64,000 bases of DNA from Ascaris suum (GCA_013433145.1 CM024173.1:5008101-5072100), one strand, 5' to 3'. Positions 12,705 to 24,557 are shown, counted from the stretch's first letter. The notes: generated by a model from the letters alone, not told the origin. Numbers and translations are program-made.

Positions 12705-12863
12705 TTTGCTGAACGCGGTCTTTAAAAACGCTTCAAGGCATTCGGCAAGTGAATGGAATTTCTTCTGCACTTCGTCGGTGTCACAACTTATTCTTTTGAA
12801 AGGGCAACATAAAAAAATATCTTGCACCGATTCAACATTAAGGTTCACTCGGCTCATCAAAAG
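12705..12863 (-). CDS. Exon ending at a GTGAGT donor
   Basis: The frame is open up to a strong donor (AGCAAA|GTGAGT) at 12705/12704 and includes DEVQKKFHSLAECLEAFLK, an amphipathic helix. The 5' boundary is uncertain: AATAAG near 12798 is one candidate acceptor. The opposite-strand frame 12634-13053 is longer but lacks comparable splice sites. Confidence 0.45.
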
Positions 12864-13620
12864 CAATCTTCAGGCCGTACGTTTAAGCGACATTAAATGT
12901 CAAAGAGAGGCATCTCCCACAGAAGCTTTTGTTCGGCATATACCGATAATGCAAGCGTGCTTCCTAGCCTTTCCTTCAATTAAGCTCCTGCCTTCAAATT
13001 TCCTATTTGGAACTATGAAGATCACTGAAATACAAAAATCGAATTCATTTTAGAAGTGCAACACAGGAGAAGGAAAAATATGCTGCTTTTTCACTAAAAC
13101 ACTGCAATCTTGAAGTCGTTGGCATCCTTTATCATGCAGCTGCCGTGCTCACTATGTCCTGCAAAACTGTGCACCCATCCACTGGTCATCATCTTTCCTC
13201 CCGTCTCCTTCCAGAACGCTACGAATCTTCGAAGTCCAGATTCCTGAACCCTTGCGAGCATAAATTAACGTCGCATAGCAACACGACTTGAAGTCGCTTA
13301 ATGCGAATTTCGACTATTCCCAATAAGCGCAATGCTATACATAAAGCCTGGACCAGAAGCACATTTTCAGTAATATAAGGACAGGGGAGACAAGCTTGTA
13401 GAACATGAAAATCACCGTCCCGCAGAACTCAGAACCACAGATTCCGAACGTTAATTAGGTTCCCAGTAAACTTTTATTGAGAATGTTGTGAGAGGAAAGC
13501 ATGACGAATGAGATGGTCACTACGATATTCGTTGTTTGCTTTGAATTTGATGCTCTTCATGGTAAAGATAAGGTTGATTCTTACGGTAGTTCCAAGCACG
13601 CAAACAGTTATTTCTTTTAC

Positions 13621-13777
13621 CAGGGCGTCCATTGATGGCAACCTTTTCCTTCATCATGCCTAATCGTAGCGTACTGGCTTCCGATGTTTCCAGAGCGTTT
13701 TCAATGAGTTTCCCACATAAGCGGTAAACCTGGCTTGCTGAAGAAAATCCTTTCATTGAAGACGCATCGCAGCTCAT
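13621..13777 (-). CDS. Internal or first exon, unrecognised gene
   Basis: Bounded by a GCTTACAG acceptor immediately before an ATG at 13777 and a GTAAAA donor after 13621. The 157-nt exon is open and ends in phase 1. Translation runs MSCDASSMKGFSSASQVY then KLIENALETSEASTLRL, soluble and helical. It lies upstream of the 11-12.9 kb exons on the same strand and could be part of that gene, but the phases I can assign do not join directly. Confidence 0.55.
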
Positions 13778-15268
13778 CTGTAAGCCGTAAATAAAGCATT
13801 GTTCCAAAATGAAGCATTAACCTGTTAAGTTTGTTGGAAGTAGCAAATAAAGATTGATAGCTCTACAAACGTTCATATTGTAACTTAAAAAAGAAATATG
13901 GAGGAACTAATGACGACTATCGTAAAAAAAACCTTGCTCGAGGTTGACGGAAACGAGGAACGGCGACCATAACACCCCTTCTCAACGGTCATAATGCTCC
14001 TTCTCTCTCTCCCTCCCCTCCGGAAAAAAAATCGCGCGACATGACTATATTGCGAGTAAAAGTTGAGATATTTGACATAGAAATGTTGCTGTATTAGTAT
14101 GCTTATTTGAACTGAAATGCGTGAAGGAGTGTCCATTTTTGCAGATTATTCAATCAAGGTATTATTGGCAACGATTAACCCTCTAAATGCTCGACGCAGA
14201 AGACAATGGCAATTAAAATGACGGCTCAATTTGCGCAAGTTTTTATGATTTCAAAGAAATGGTGCAACGAAAAAAACGGCAGAGGATGTTCAAATTAGGT
14301 GCAAAGAATTAGGAGGTACTTTTCTGGAATCACCACAGGAACACTAGTTCTTTACCACTATGCGGAAGCGGTCAGTTTCCTGTTCCAACTGACCATTTGT
14401 AAAAGCTGCTTTTACTGCAATTCGCACAAAGGATTTTTTTCCAGCGATCTCCGCCGAAATAACAAAGAGTTCTTTCCCCTTTCAAACTTCCTGAAGAACG
14501 TGCGTTTTTTTCACTGTTTTGATAATTGACGCTCTTGAACTGATTGTTTACTCCTTATTCCAGATCAAAATCAATGAATCAGAAGCATTTGACGGATTTC
14601 ATCCTCGTTGAAAGACGTTGGACCGCGACTGATTCGCATTGAAGTGTTAGGTGCACTAAAAAGTGCAAGCTGATTCCACGGTTCTGAGATAAACTAATGC
14701 GAAATGTCAAGAATGCAAAGGACACGAGGAATCAATATATCAACAATGGATGATATCAAGATGACTGGTGCAGTTTAATGCGGCGATTCCTAGTTCTTTC
14801 GGAGAGCTGTTCTCTAACATTTGCTCCCGGATCTTTTCTCAAAATTCCGACCGTTATATGGATGGACTGTAGGATCGAGTGTGAGGCCATAAGCAGAAGA
14901 TTTCGGCGATGAGCGCTTCCTAATGACAAGGAAGGATGGGAGGGTGATAGGTAATCGTGAGCACGTGAACAAAGGTTTGCGCAATGAGGCAGATGTTCCT
15001 CGCAGCTGTTTATGAGGTGGGGTGGGAAATAATTGACGATGGCCGGTGTGATGAAGTATGAAAGCGTGGACAGACAGCTATAGAAATAACAGCAACAGTA
15101 GAATGAGCTCATGTGAAAAGTGTTTGATTTTATGAGCAAAGCTCGCTTTTGCTTTATTGTCTCCTCTGCTTTCATCTCCCCTCGATCGTTTCTGCATTGT
15201 TATCGCATGTGTTCCTGTTGTACATGAAGATGTGTTCGGGTTATTGGTGTTCGCAACTTCGTGTGGGA
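13778..15268. other. Mostly non-coding; one possible minus exon
   Basis: A TTTCTATAG acceptor at about 15080 leads into a 108-codon minus frame ending at 14756, Cys/His-rich near its start (CEEHLPHCANLCSRAHDY). It has a single unresolved boundary and no matched partner exon, so I do not call it a gene. Nothing else in this interval is supported. Confidence 0.35.
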
Positions 15269-15649
15269 TCACCGTTTGATCTTTGGTACTGTCATGCTTG
15301 AGGTGACCAAATAATCGAGATGGCTAAAATGGAAGAAATTTTGAAAGCACTCAGATCACTATCAGACCTCATCAGTTGACGTTTTTAAGTAGCCAGATGC
15401 CGAAAGTTTCAGAAATTTTAGCCGGAAACTCCCACCAGGGGGGAGGGGGGAGGGTCTTGTCCATTTCTCCGCTGGACATTCATGAGGTTTTGTCTGCCGT
15501 GGCAGCTTTACGTGACAGCCAGATGAGTTTTCAGCACTTCTGCAATGCGTATTCCTGAAAATTTTCCCATGACTTCACCAGTTTCGTTTTGGCTTCCAGT
15601 AAAGGTGCGAAGAACAAGGCACAGTTCCCGATGTTGAAACCGCGAGAAT
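15269..15649 (-). CDS. Last two exons of an unrecognised gene
   Basis: Exon 15649-15538 follows TTCCGTTTAG and ends at GTGCTG. Exon 15323-15269 follows TTCCATTTTAG and ends in TGA. They join in phase (2 nt plus 1 nt). The joined end of the protein reads through FFAPLLEAKTKLVKSWENF to a short tail finishing SSMTVPKIKR. The intron is 214 nt. Upstream exons were not resolved; an acceptor at about 16063 (TTACTTCTGCAG) may begin another one. No family recognised. Confidence 0.55.
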
Positions 15650-17198
15650 CTAAACGGAATGAAATTTTTAACTGCGTGGTGTTTAGTGCAGTTCATAGCA
15701 ATTGACGTTATTTCTGCAATTCCCGTTATTGTTGTTCCTCACATAAACGTCAAAACTCTTGTCACTGTGGTGCAACGATGGTCACAACGTCACTGTCAAA
15801 AATGCCTCAACCACCATGCAGAAGGGAATTTCGAATACGTCTGAAATAGATATCCGTTATGTCGAAGTCCTCTACTAGTAGCAAAAACACTACTGTCAAC
15901 ATGGATAGTATTACTAGTGATATTACTGGCCAGCGGTAGTAACATCAACTGCTATTAGTTGCACTATTAGCAGCAATTAGGCGCAGGGATCATTGCCTCA
16001 TTTTGACCTCATCGGCTCATCATATTTGAGTTCGCCTATTCGAGACAGAAGTCTAGAATCTGCAGAAGTAAGTGGGTTTCAGAATAATCCACATAATGCT
16101 CGTAGTTGTACAACTTTACATGGTATAGATACGCTGCCGCAAGGACAGTCACTACATGGGGGTACTGAAAGAGAATCGAGAGACCTTGAGAAGATATGAA
16201 ATATTGAAAATGAGATTTAATACCAAAGTAAAGGAACCAACGTAAGAAGGACGATACCACAGCGATTTGGAGTTGTTTCTGTCAGCACTGAACACCATCC
16301 CCGTAAAGTGAAGGATTGATGAAAACACTGCAACATGAACTAACCCCGAGAGATGAAAGACCGCCCGCACAATAGACGTAGGAAAACAGTACTTAATTGC
16401 GACTGCATGTGGGAACCTTTTCCTCATTTGTAAATATGCATTGTGCTGGAGTGGGCAACTTGCAGAACTCAAACGCTTCGAAGAATGTTTCCGGTTATTA
16501 TTCATTTTGTTCATTGTCAAAGAGGAAGACATGACGTATCTTGAGGTACTTTTGCTGCAGGAAAATGTACTGCATTTACGTTGGATGGTGGGATTATCCA
16601 TTTATTTGCAACGTCAGCCTAATGACAGCCGTCTGTCTAGGAAAATTCGTGTCGGGATGCTCGATATGATCGCACTATGCGCTGTATTAACGTGCGGAAT
16701 TCAAACAAAAGATCATTACCATAGAATGAATGTAACGAAGTAGAATGAATTTCAATTTGGAGTTATGCGAATAACGATATCTCTTCAAGCTTTTGCGAGT
16801 CTTAAACATTCAATCACGCGTCATGAGCTTTCGTCAAAGGAAAATGAGGAGAACAACACGGGAAGGATATTCTAGGATGAGAACAGGACAACAATTCTGA
16901 GATAATGCAGTCTGGTAGACGTATTTTGAGCCGATTTTACCGGCGAGGTGCATTCCAAGAAAAGTCCATTTGACGCTAAAACAGCATTGCGATAAAGCTG
17001 AGAAATCTGACCCTAGCCTCGATAACGTCTGTCATGATGCTCCAAAACCTTCCTCGATCCTTCAACTGTTGAAGTCTTGAAGGAAACCCAAAAAAAATCA
17101 TCCATCAATGCAAAATTTAAATGATTTTTATGGCACGCCGCCTTCTCAGACTCAACACATCAGGATGCGCTAGGATGTTTCATAATTGTAGCACACAT
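15650..17198. other. Interval with unresolved candidate exons
   Basis: A minus-strand acceptor near 16063 opens 20 codons (SRLLSRIGELKYDEP) that may belong to the gene ending at 15269. A plus frame at 16491-16743 follows a CTTGCAG acceptor and looks helical. Opposite strands are both open across 16152-16743, so neither is called. Confidence 0.35.
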
Positions 17199-17420
17199 TC
17201 ATTTCCATGCAGTGGCAAAAAGTGGTTCATAGAGAGCGCGGATTGAAGCAGCAACGTTCTGCGGAGAGGTGGCAGTAGATGACTGCGATGAGCACTGAGA
17301 TTCAAGCACTTCAATCCAGACTGACAAAAGTGTATGGTTTGTTGCCAAATTGTCAGAAACCTTTGACAGCTGTCCAAAGTTTGTTGAAGACAGTTCCCAT
17401 CCTAATTTTTCATGCTTATT
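17199..17420 (-). CDS. 3'-terminal exon, unrecognised gene
   Basis: About 70 codons end in TGA at 17199. Composition is clearly protein-like (LGWELSSTNFGQLSKV, TLLSVWIEVLESQ, IRALYEPLFATAWK). Candidate acceptors are TAGATACAG and GAAAAATTAG near 17400-17420, so the start is uncertain. No donor is present before the stop, making this a last exon. Family unknown. Confidence 0.5.
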   Translation of the reverse strand, partial: NKHEKLGWELSSTNFGQLSKVSDNLATNHTLLSVWIEVLESQCSSQSSTATSPQNVAASIRALYEPLFATAWK

Positions 17421-18940
17421 CATCTGTATCTACGAGCATGTCCTAACAAAAGAAAAAAACAGGGCGGAAAAGATAATGGCATAGGATACAGGGCACCGCG
17501 ATGCATTTTATGGATGTCTAAACAACGGAACGATCGAAACGGCTCGCTGAGGCAACTGAAATTGAACTGTTGGGCTGAATACAGCCACGTTTCATTTCTC
17601 TCGAATTTTTCATCGGAGTATTGTTATCTTTTCAAGTGGAGAACAGGAAACTGCGTTGTGCCGAATGTTCTTGAGAGGGTTCCGACAGAATCCCACTTTC
17701 AGAAAAATCTCTGCCGTAGAGTTAACACCTGATATGATGCACCTATCATGATATGAAAGAAAAGCACTACCCATGATACACAAAATTTCAGGAATCAAAG
17801 GAAACCCTGAACATCACCCTCCCCGTGCAAAATCAACCTATGAACTTTGAGATTAAGGAGGATTCACCCGCCTGATCCCTCCTTTCTCGGTGTCATTCTG
17901 TAGGCTTGTTCTAAAATTAGCATTTGAAGCTTTCGAATATGAGTCCATGGGCGTAAAACGATAGAGCTTGATCTCGGAGAGAATATGATCCTAACTCTTT
18001 TTTTAACATTGCGTTCAATATCAATACCTCGAGATATTTGCTGCATAGCCACAATAAAAAGCAAGAGTGCGTTTGTCACAAATTATGTTGAAGCATTTGC
18101 ACTCGTTTTGATCCCGGAACAACAGCGTCGCTTCAGGACTTTTGAACGTGAGGCGGAGAGAGTCTGCTCTTCTTCTTTGAGCTGCAAACAGCTTGGAAAT
18201 CCTCGGCAAACAAAAGCTTTTTGGTTGGTATGTAGTAAAATTAAACGTTTTTGCGCAACGAGAATTCGTTAAGTTCTCGAAAATGTGCAGGTGAACGTAA
18301 AGAAAAGGAACAACAGAACAAGCGTCAACTTCGAGTAGCAGCTGCTGGAAGACTCCGAATTCGCACTCAGCCCTCTAACTCTATCGACTCTTTCAACTTG
18401 GAACCTCATCAATCAGTTCGTGGGTCCTAAGCTCGAGTAATTCTCGCGGGGGTCCTCAAATCAGGTTTTTTGTAATAGTGTTGCGAAAAAGCACATGGGA
18501 TGTGTTTTACTGTCATTATGCAATCGCAAACGTGTACAACACCGCACATGCAGATATTGTCTATTTCATGCAAACATACAAACACATCAACATTCAAAAT
18601 GGTGTCAAAATTAGACAAACATGTTCATAACTAATCAGTAAAAGTCGGCACACGGAAGACCTCTGTTATAACATCAACAGAACAACGTGGGAATAAAGAC
18701 AACGGTGAGCAGAGCAGCGGAAGGGGATAGATGGGCGAAGGCAGACAGCAATGAGCGAAATGAAGCGGAAGTTGCAGGACACCATTAGAAAAAAAATCAT
18801 AACACGGTCCAACTCTCGGTTGTGTTTATGTAACCTCACGAATCACCCGGCCTTTGTCGTACAATAAACGCACTTGTTTCGTTCGTCTTTATATTCGGAA
18901 TCAGCATTTTTTGATCGTAGTTGTCAGGAAAACATCGACA
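17421..18940. other. Interval without a resolved gene
   Basis: A minus acceptor (CTGTTTGCAG) near 18180 opens a short acidic frame (LKEEEQTLSASRSK), and a CATATCAG acceptor near 17728 opens another. Neither could be joined. Opposite-strand frames of similar length overlap them. No gene is called. Confidence 0.35.
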
Positions 18941-19384
18941 TTGAGAGAGATGGCTACCCGAAACTTTGTCTTATGTTGACTAGCGCATGCAGATATTGGG
19001 TACCAGATACCTTCAATGATGCTTTCCCTCCAAAGCTTCCTGATCGGAGCTTGACCATACAATATGCTGTGCTTTTTCAGGTTTTTGCAAATGAGTACTG
19101 ATCTCTCTATCGATGTTTTGAGAGAGATGGCTACCCGAAACGAAACTATTTGAGAGAGCCACTCTTCGATAACGTAATATTCACCAGCGAGTCAAAATAC
19201 AGTCGTGGAACGAATAAGCAGAACATAGGCTTCCATGTGTTCGGCTCAGTACTCATTTGCAAAAACCTGAAAAAGCACAGCATATTGTATGGTCAAGCTC
19301 CGATCAGGAAGCTTTGGAGGGAAAGCATCATCGAAGGTATCTGGTACCCAATATCTGCATGCGCTAGTCAACATAAGACAAAAG
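18941..19384. repeat. 137-bp inverted duplication with 24-bp direct repeat
   Basis: The arm 18964-19100 is repeated in reverse complement at 19248-19384 with only a few mismatches and a one-base indel. The spacer is 147 bp. A 24-bp direct repeat (core GAGAGAGATGGCTACCCGAA) lies at 18941-18964 and 19118-19141, bracketing the left arm. The matching open frames on the two strands (18874-19101 + and 19246-19557 -) are a consequence of the palindrome, not two genes. No terminal repeats or transposase are present. Bracketing by a direct repeat suggests the left arm is an inserted inverted copy of the right arm. Confidence 0.9.
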
Positions 19385-19599
19385 TGGATGTGGATGCGGC
19401 CGTGGACCGAAATATGCGATAAAAACGACTGACTTGCAGCAACAATCGAGCTAACTTCAAATGCCAACAGAAACGAAAAAACATAAAATAAACGAACACC
19501 ATAGAACTCAAAGGAACAAAACATCCATCTTCTGGAAAGCGAGATTAAAAAGGTCAAAGAACTGTCTAAGCCTTTCTGTTAGTTATCCCTTATTCGCCG

Positions 19600-19600
<1 letters not shown>

Positions 19601-19636
<36 letters not shown>

Positions 19637-19655
19637 CCCCCCCCCCCCCCCTCCT
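19601..19655 (+). repeat. (CT)n followed by poly-C tract
   Basis: About 33 bases of CT dinucleotides run directly into about 18 C residues. The plus strand is an uninterrupted polypyrimidine tract. Such mirror-like tracts can form triplex DNA and vary in length. Confidence 0.95.
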
Positions 19656-21180
19656 CTCGGACAATGGGAGTTCTCGCAACCTGCAACGAACCTGCGGTCA
19701 GCAGAAGCAGCTGGTCGTGGAGAGACTACAGGAAAATATTTCAAATTTTTAAAGATTTTCCCGTCGCATGCTTGCCGCGAAGCCCAAGAAAAATAATTTC
19801 CAACAGCGTTTGAGCGCCTTTTGTACCCTCTGACGATGACAAATGCGACCAGCATCATCAAAGTTGGGGCCACTGGCTTAGAGAAGCTGACATAAGCACG
19901 CGCATCGTAATCTCCAGCTGCAAATTGGTCAGCAATACCCGTCTCACAGCCTCTGGTTGCCAGAAGCAGCCGCAGTGCTCACTGGCTATCTTGCGGCGCT
20001 TCGAAAATGGCTATCAAACTACGTATTCGTCTTTGGATGGATGAGACCTAGGATGGTTTCATCGATGTTCTGAAATCATCATCGAGCGGGCACTTCAGTG
20101 GTAGGAAGCGATATTTTCTGACAGCACCCTGTTTTCCTCTCTTCAAGGCGCATTTTGAAAACCATACTAATCGAACTTTTGAGGCGTGACATTTCCAGCA
20201 ACTTTCACTCTGGACGTCGTGAACAATATCCTCTCTTTCATTCCGAGGGCGAAAAGCTGTCGGAATTTTGCCGAAAGAGCCACCACGACATTTATCTCTA
20301 AATATTTTACGTAACTCTTCGCAACAGAAAATCTACTGAGAAAGGGCAGAGGTGCAGCCCGAGTCTAAGCCTGGCATCTCATTCTGCTGTTGCTGCATGC
20401 ACCGCTAATAGTATCTGACGTTCAATGTCAGGCCCTTGTGTGCAACTTTGCAACTGTTTGTTCCTATTTTCTCGAATATGTGGATGTCACAGCTGCTGTT
20501 ACATTCGCTCGTGGTACAGCTTGAGTAATTGCCATAGGATTTCATTTGGAAATTTTTGGGACGGTCACATGACGCATGACGCCAATAACTTATATTACTT
20601 GTTCAGCATGTGAACAGTTCCCACTGAATCCGCGACGTTAAGGACTCTTGAAAACAATATTCCAATCAAAAAAGTGTACTCGCAGGCTCCGTGCTTATCG
20701 GAGCAACTCGGATTCAACGTGAAGTGTGTTGCTTTTGACTTTCTTTTTTTGATGCACGTTGTATGCAATGATATATGGGCTAGAATAAGCAGACAAAATG
20801 AAAGAGGTTAAATTATATAATTCTGAGATTGCATAGAAAGAATCGAGGTTACCATTGTTCGACTGGTGATGACAGTGGCAATAATTTGAAGTCGCCAGGC
20901 AACAGCTCAACAAAGACAAGCGCCCATCCCAATCTATATTCACAGCCTCCGCATACTTCTTCTGCTGGGAAGGAAACACCGCAGCAATAAACATGCTGCG
21001 CGATACCAGACGAAGAAAGAGAAAGATCACTATCTGCTGCCGGACGGATATTTTCATTGCCCTCGCTACAAAATACGTTAGACATGTTCGATGCCGATGC
21101 GTCTCCTCTCCACTCGCACTGCAACACTGCTGCGAAATCTATAAATGGCTTTGATTAGAAGCGAAAAATTGCAACACTGA
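19656..21180. other. Mostly non-coding interval
   Basis: The only notable frame is minus 20849-21127, with a Cys cluster (CCGVSFPAEEVCGGCEY). A second minus frame is open across the same bases and no clean splice pair was found, so no gene is called. Confidence 0.35.
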
Positions 21181-21765
21181 ATGTGGTCGCTACGCATCAC
21201 CCGCGCTTTTCTTCAAATCATCATGCTATTCCTCTTTTCCATTGTGGAAGCGCTGATAAGTCGCCGAACTCTGAGAGACAAAAGATGCGAGCAAGCAGAA
21301 ATACAGCAGGAGAGAAAAAGACGACGTGATGCCGGTGTGAATCACCGCCAGAAAACAGGCAGCATCAAGGCTTCAAAGGTTCTGGCTCTCTCACCGCACC
21401 GTTCCAGGAACTTGCGCGCAGTTGTTTCTGAGCTGGTGCATAGCCACAGGATCATAGCATGCGTCATAGGTGTTTGTGTGGACTTCAGGAAGCTACCATA
21501 TGCTGTACGCGTCACTCCACTTCACCCGCTCGACCGTAGCAAACGTATGCCTAAAACTCATTGCAGCAAAAAACATTTGGAAGTCAGCAGAAGTTACCCA
21601 GGAAAGCTAACGTTCAATCTGGCCATTGATGATAGATTTTCTGAGACAGCAAAAGCACATACCTGGCCAGAAGATGCACTGGTCATTACAGAAATGTGCG
21701 AAATCGGCTCCGTTTCCTGCGGATCCTCCCAGGAATTCACTGCTGAGAAACCTGCAGACAACTAA
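21181..21765 (+). CDS. 194-codon ORF with N-terminal signal/anchor, unknown
   Basis: This is the longest uninterrupted frame in the window, running from ATG at 21181 to TAA at 21763. It begins with a basic residue pair and a hydrophobic run (AFLQIIMLFLFSIVEALI), which reads as a signal peptide or signal anchor. A very basic stretch (ERKRRRDAG) and a Cys/Ser-rich C-terminus follow. A TATAAAT box sits at 21140-21146, about 40 bases upstream. No antisense frame over 60 codons overlaps it. No introns and no recognised domain. In a genome of short exons a single-exon gene is atypical, and a chance ORF remains possible. Confidence 0.4.
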   Translation: MWSLRITRAFLQIIMLFLFSIVEALISRRTLRDKRCEQAEIQQERKRRRDAGVNHRQKTGSIKASKVLALSPHRSRNLRAVVSELVHSHRIIACVIGVCVDFRKLPYAVRVTPLHPLDRSKRMPKTHCSKKHLEVSRSYPGKLTFNLAIDDRFSETAKAHTWPEDALVITEMCEIGSVSCGSSQEFTAEKPADN

Positions 21766-21873
21766 AGGATATTGCCAGTTATTGCTACGGACATGCGCTT
21801 ACTGCCATCGGTCTATGTTCCAATACAAAGCATAATCGCAGTTCGAGCATCAGTGCGCTGAGATCCAAAGGGG

Positions 21874-21988
<115 letters not shown>

Positions 21989-22438
21989 ATGGTGACAAGC
22001 CTCGTGACGAGAAATGAAGACAAAAATGTGCTTCAAGGCAGCATTCGCCAATGGTGAAAGTGCAACGGGTCGTAATTTTTCGTACGATAAACTATTTGCC
22101 ATATCCATATGGACTACTACGCACATTCGCTTTATAGTTATTACTCGCCTCTAGCCCATTTCGACCGCCAACAAAATGAGCCCATGCACCATTTTCAACC
22201 ATCAACAATCGGGCACCTCTGATTATTTCTGCCCCTGTCGTTGCAAAGCAGAAGCTACTGGTGAACAAATGGCCAAAAATGCACCTTCAATGAAACACAT
22301 ATGCGTCGTCCTCATTTTGTCATCAGCACTGAAAGCATTCGCACCGTCAATGTTCAGATATCTGTATCCTTATCAGCAGCGTATCCGAACAACGTTTTCT
22401 GTACGTCGTTAAATTTTTGCAGGTACTGCGGAAAGTAT

Positions 22439-24247
22439 TCATTTCTCTGATCGGGTGCCTATGAGGGTTTCTTCTGCCAGATGTGTATTTTTATGGCTAA
22501 AATAGCGCAACGTGACGACGGCTAGGAACACTGCTGTGGCAGAGTTAAGGGGCAACAAACAAATACTAAAGGCAAGAGAAGTCTGAATCCCATCTTCCTT
22601 ACGAGTGCAGATAACAAATGCCGCTAATGCTTTCATTTGCTTTGCTTTGCCGCCAGCAGTGAATAAATTATAAGCATAAGACTGCAACTGCAAGACCTCA
22701 TCAGATGTTCTCAATAATACAACTTAAAATATCCGACAAATTGCACCCGCATACTTTGTGGTTTTATTCCACTGCAGACCTACAAAAACCCACAAAAACC
22801 ATTCAGCACAAGTACCTGCCGATGTTCCTCTGCTCTGTGCCTCAAAGAACTCGTTGCCATAGCGTGTTGTTGAATACGGTCTCTGCGTGCCATCGGACGA
22901 TGGTGTTGTCATCAAAATCTGTTTTGGTTCGAACAACTATGGTACTGGTGGTATTATGAGTAAACATATCTGCGGGAGCTCGTCGAGGAGCTTCCCAGCA
23001 CTATCTCCTTTACCTATAATGACGGAGAACTCACAATCAACTACCCATTTTATTAGATTATAGAAAAGATTAACTGGAATACTCACAACTTACGCAATAC
23101 TTCCGAAAAAATTGCTTGAGGATAAAAATGAGAGTATTTAGAGCTGATTCCGCAAATGAGGTATGAAAACTGCGAACAGGCGAGTGGTAGAAATAAACCA
23201 CTTTACAACTTGAAGGTGAATGAAAACAAAAATCGCAACAATGAAGCGTGCAAAACAACATAAGGCGACGGAAATAACGCTACAAAACGTGCAATATAAG
23301 TACTACGCAGCTGCTGGAATTTGTCTGCCAAGGCTTGCGGAATGGCAGAGCGACCTTGCACCTCGACCACATTTCATACACCTGTGTGATACTGTCGCAA
23401 TGCACATTCTGTATCGCCAGGCTCATCTAGGACCCAGCCATTAACCTAAGTGAAATCTCCGATTCTTGCAAGGAACCTTGCCAAAGAAAAATCCCGGCTT
23501 TATCGCTATTGATAATGGAAAGTTCCTAAGAAGCAGACTCATTTTCTGTACTTTGTTAATGATTTCTGTCACTAAAAATTTTGCTGCATGTAACCCTTCC
23601 CAGTTTCTCAGCAATCGGATGAGTCGTCACAAAGGCGACAAAGTTCCAAATTCTAGTCCTGAAATTCAACTTTTCACAAACTCACTAGGGCAAGTTCAAC
23701 AAGATTTGCGTTTTACATAATGCACGACACTTATTATGGAAAGTGACTAATCACATGAGTGGGAAGTATTCAGTGAGGGTGCAGTAAGCCACACTCCCTG
23801 GTCCAGTTCGTGTACACTCCATACCTAACTGAACGCGGTGAACGTCATTATATCAAGTAAATAATGCCACATAAACATGGCGCATGAGAAGCAACCACGA
23901 GAAACCAACAAACCTGGGCGTTGAACTCAGCTGTGGATGTAGCAATAAGCTCGCTGATGTATGCATACCTGGCTTTCCAATAGAACAATGCCCAACGCTG
24001 TCCCTCAGTGTGCATAACACCGCCCATTCTGTAAAACTTACTCATTATCTTGACACAGAAAATTACACTACACAGAACCAGCGCCTGCCTCTCTATCCCA
24101 TATACACTGAGTTAAAGGCACTGCAACAGGTTTGGACGAAATTTTCTCAGCGATCGGTGTATTTTCTTCGTCAATAAGACAACAAATTTGTACTGGAGAC
24201 CACACGCATTTTGAGAGACACCTCCTCAGCCAGCAAGAGGGAATGTA
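22439..24247 (-). CDS. Ten-exon phase-consistent gene, unknown helical protein
   Basis: Exons, in reading order: 24247-24193, 24120-24079, 24028-23914, 23658-23595, 23426-23362, 23169-23094, 23029-22966, 22918-22851, 22687-22603 and 22521-22439 (TGA). Every junction is phase-consistent and the total is 717 nt (239 codons). Splice sites include GTTTGT, GTAAGT and GTAAGG donors and TTTTACAG, GAATTTCAG and TTCGCAG acceptors. Introns are 47-255 nt. The weakest points are the acceptor at 23030 and the donor at 22850. The protein is soluble and helical, reminiscent of HEAT-like repeats (ASLLLHPQLSSTPRTRIW; LNTLIFILKQFFRKYC; TIVRWHAETVFNNTLW). No signal peptide, membrane segment or catalytic motif is seen. 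The start of the gene lies upstream. Confidence 0.7.
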
Positions 24248-24385
24248 CTAATGACAACGGTACTATGCTATTTAATCGTACAACAATGTGTGGCTCTGGT
24301 AAGCATGAAATATAACGTCACTTGCTGAACACAATGAGGCGATGCTGCTTTCAACCGTCTAGTTTATCCCGCAATAACAACTCAC

Positions 24386-24557
24386 TTGCTTGCTTCCAGC
24401 AACAATCCCTCCTCAAGCACCAAATCAGACATACTCAAAAAAAAAATCAAAACTACAAGTAATAAATTCGTGCCAACATTATTTTCCAGGAAAACAGTGA
24501 ATGCCCCTCCTCCTTAAAACGTGCAGCATATTCTGGCGAAACAGTTTGAATGATCTC
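24386..24557 (-). CDS. Two upstream exons, probably of the same gene
   Basis: Exon 24557-24478 follows ACAATTGCAG and ends before GTTGGC. Exon 24433-24386 ends at a strong GTGAGT donor. They join in phase through a 44-nt intron, giving PEYAARFKEEGHSLFSW followed by MSDLVLEEGLLLEASN. The link to the exon at 24247 is unresolved: at least two alternative splice combinations through 24262-24344 are possible, so the exons are reported separately. The ATG at 24432 could also be a start codon. Confidence 0.5.

Noticed and set aside
12634..13053. 139-codon plus-strand ORF
   Set aside because: The minus strand has a strong GTGAGT donor and better coding composition in the same place.
15659..15841. 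Plus-strand 61-codon ORF with a signal-peptide-like start
   Set aside because: It lies opposite the exon boundary of a phase-consistent minus gene and has no upstream or downstream support.
16152..16601. 149-codon minus-strand ORF
   Set aside because: Composition is Ser-rich and shadow-like, and an overlapping plus frame is at least as plausible. No splice pair supports either.
18874..19557. Matching ORFs on both strands (18874-19101 + and 19246-19557 -)
   Set aside because: They are the same sequence read from the two arms of the inverted duplication, not two genes.
19461..19873. Ser-Leu and Arg-Glu repeat ORFs
   Set aside because: Translations of the CT/C tract.
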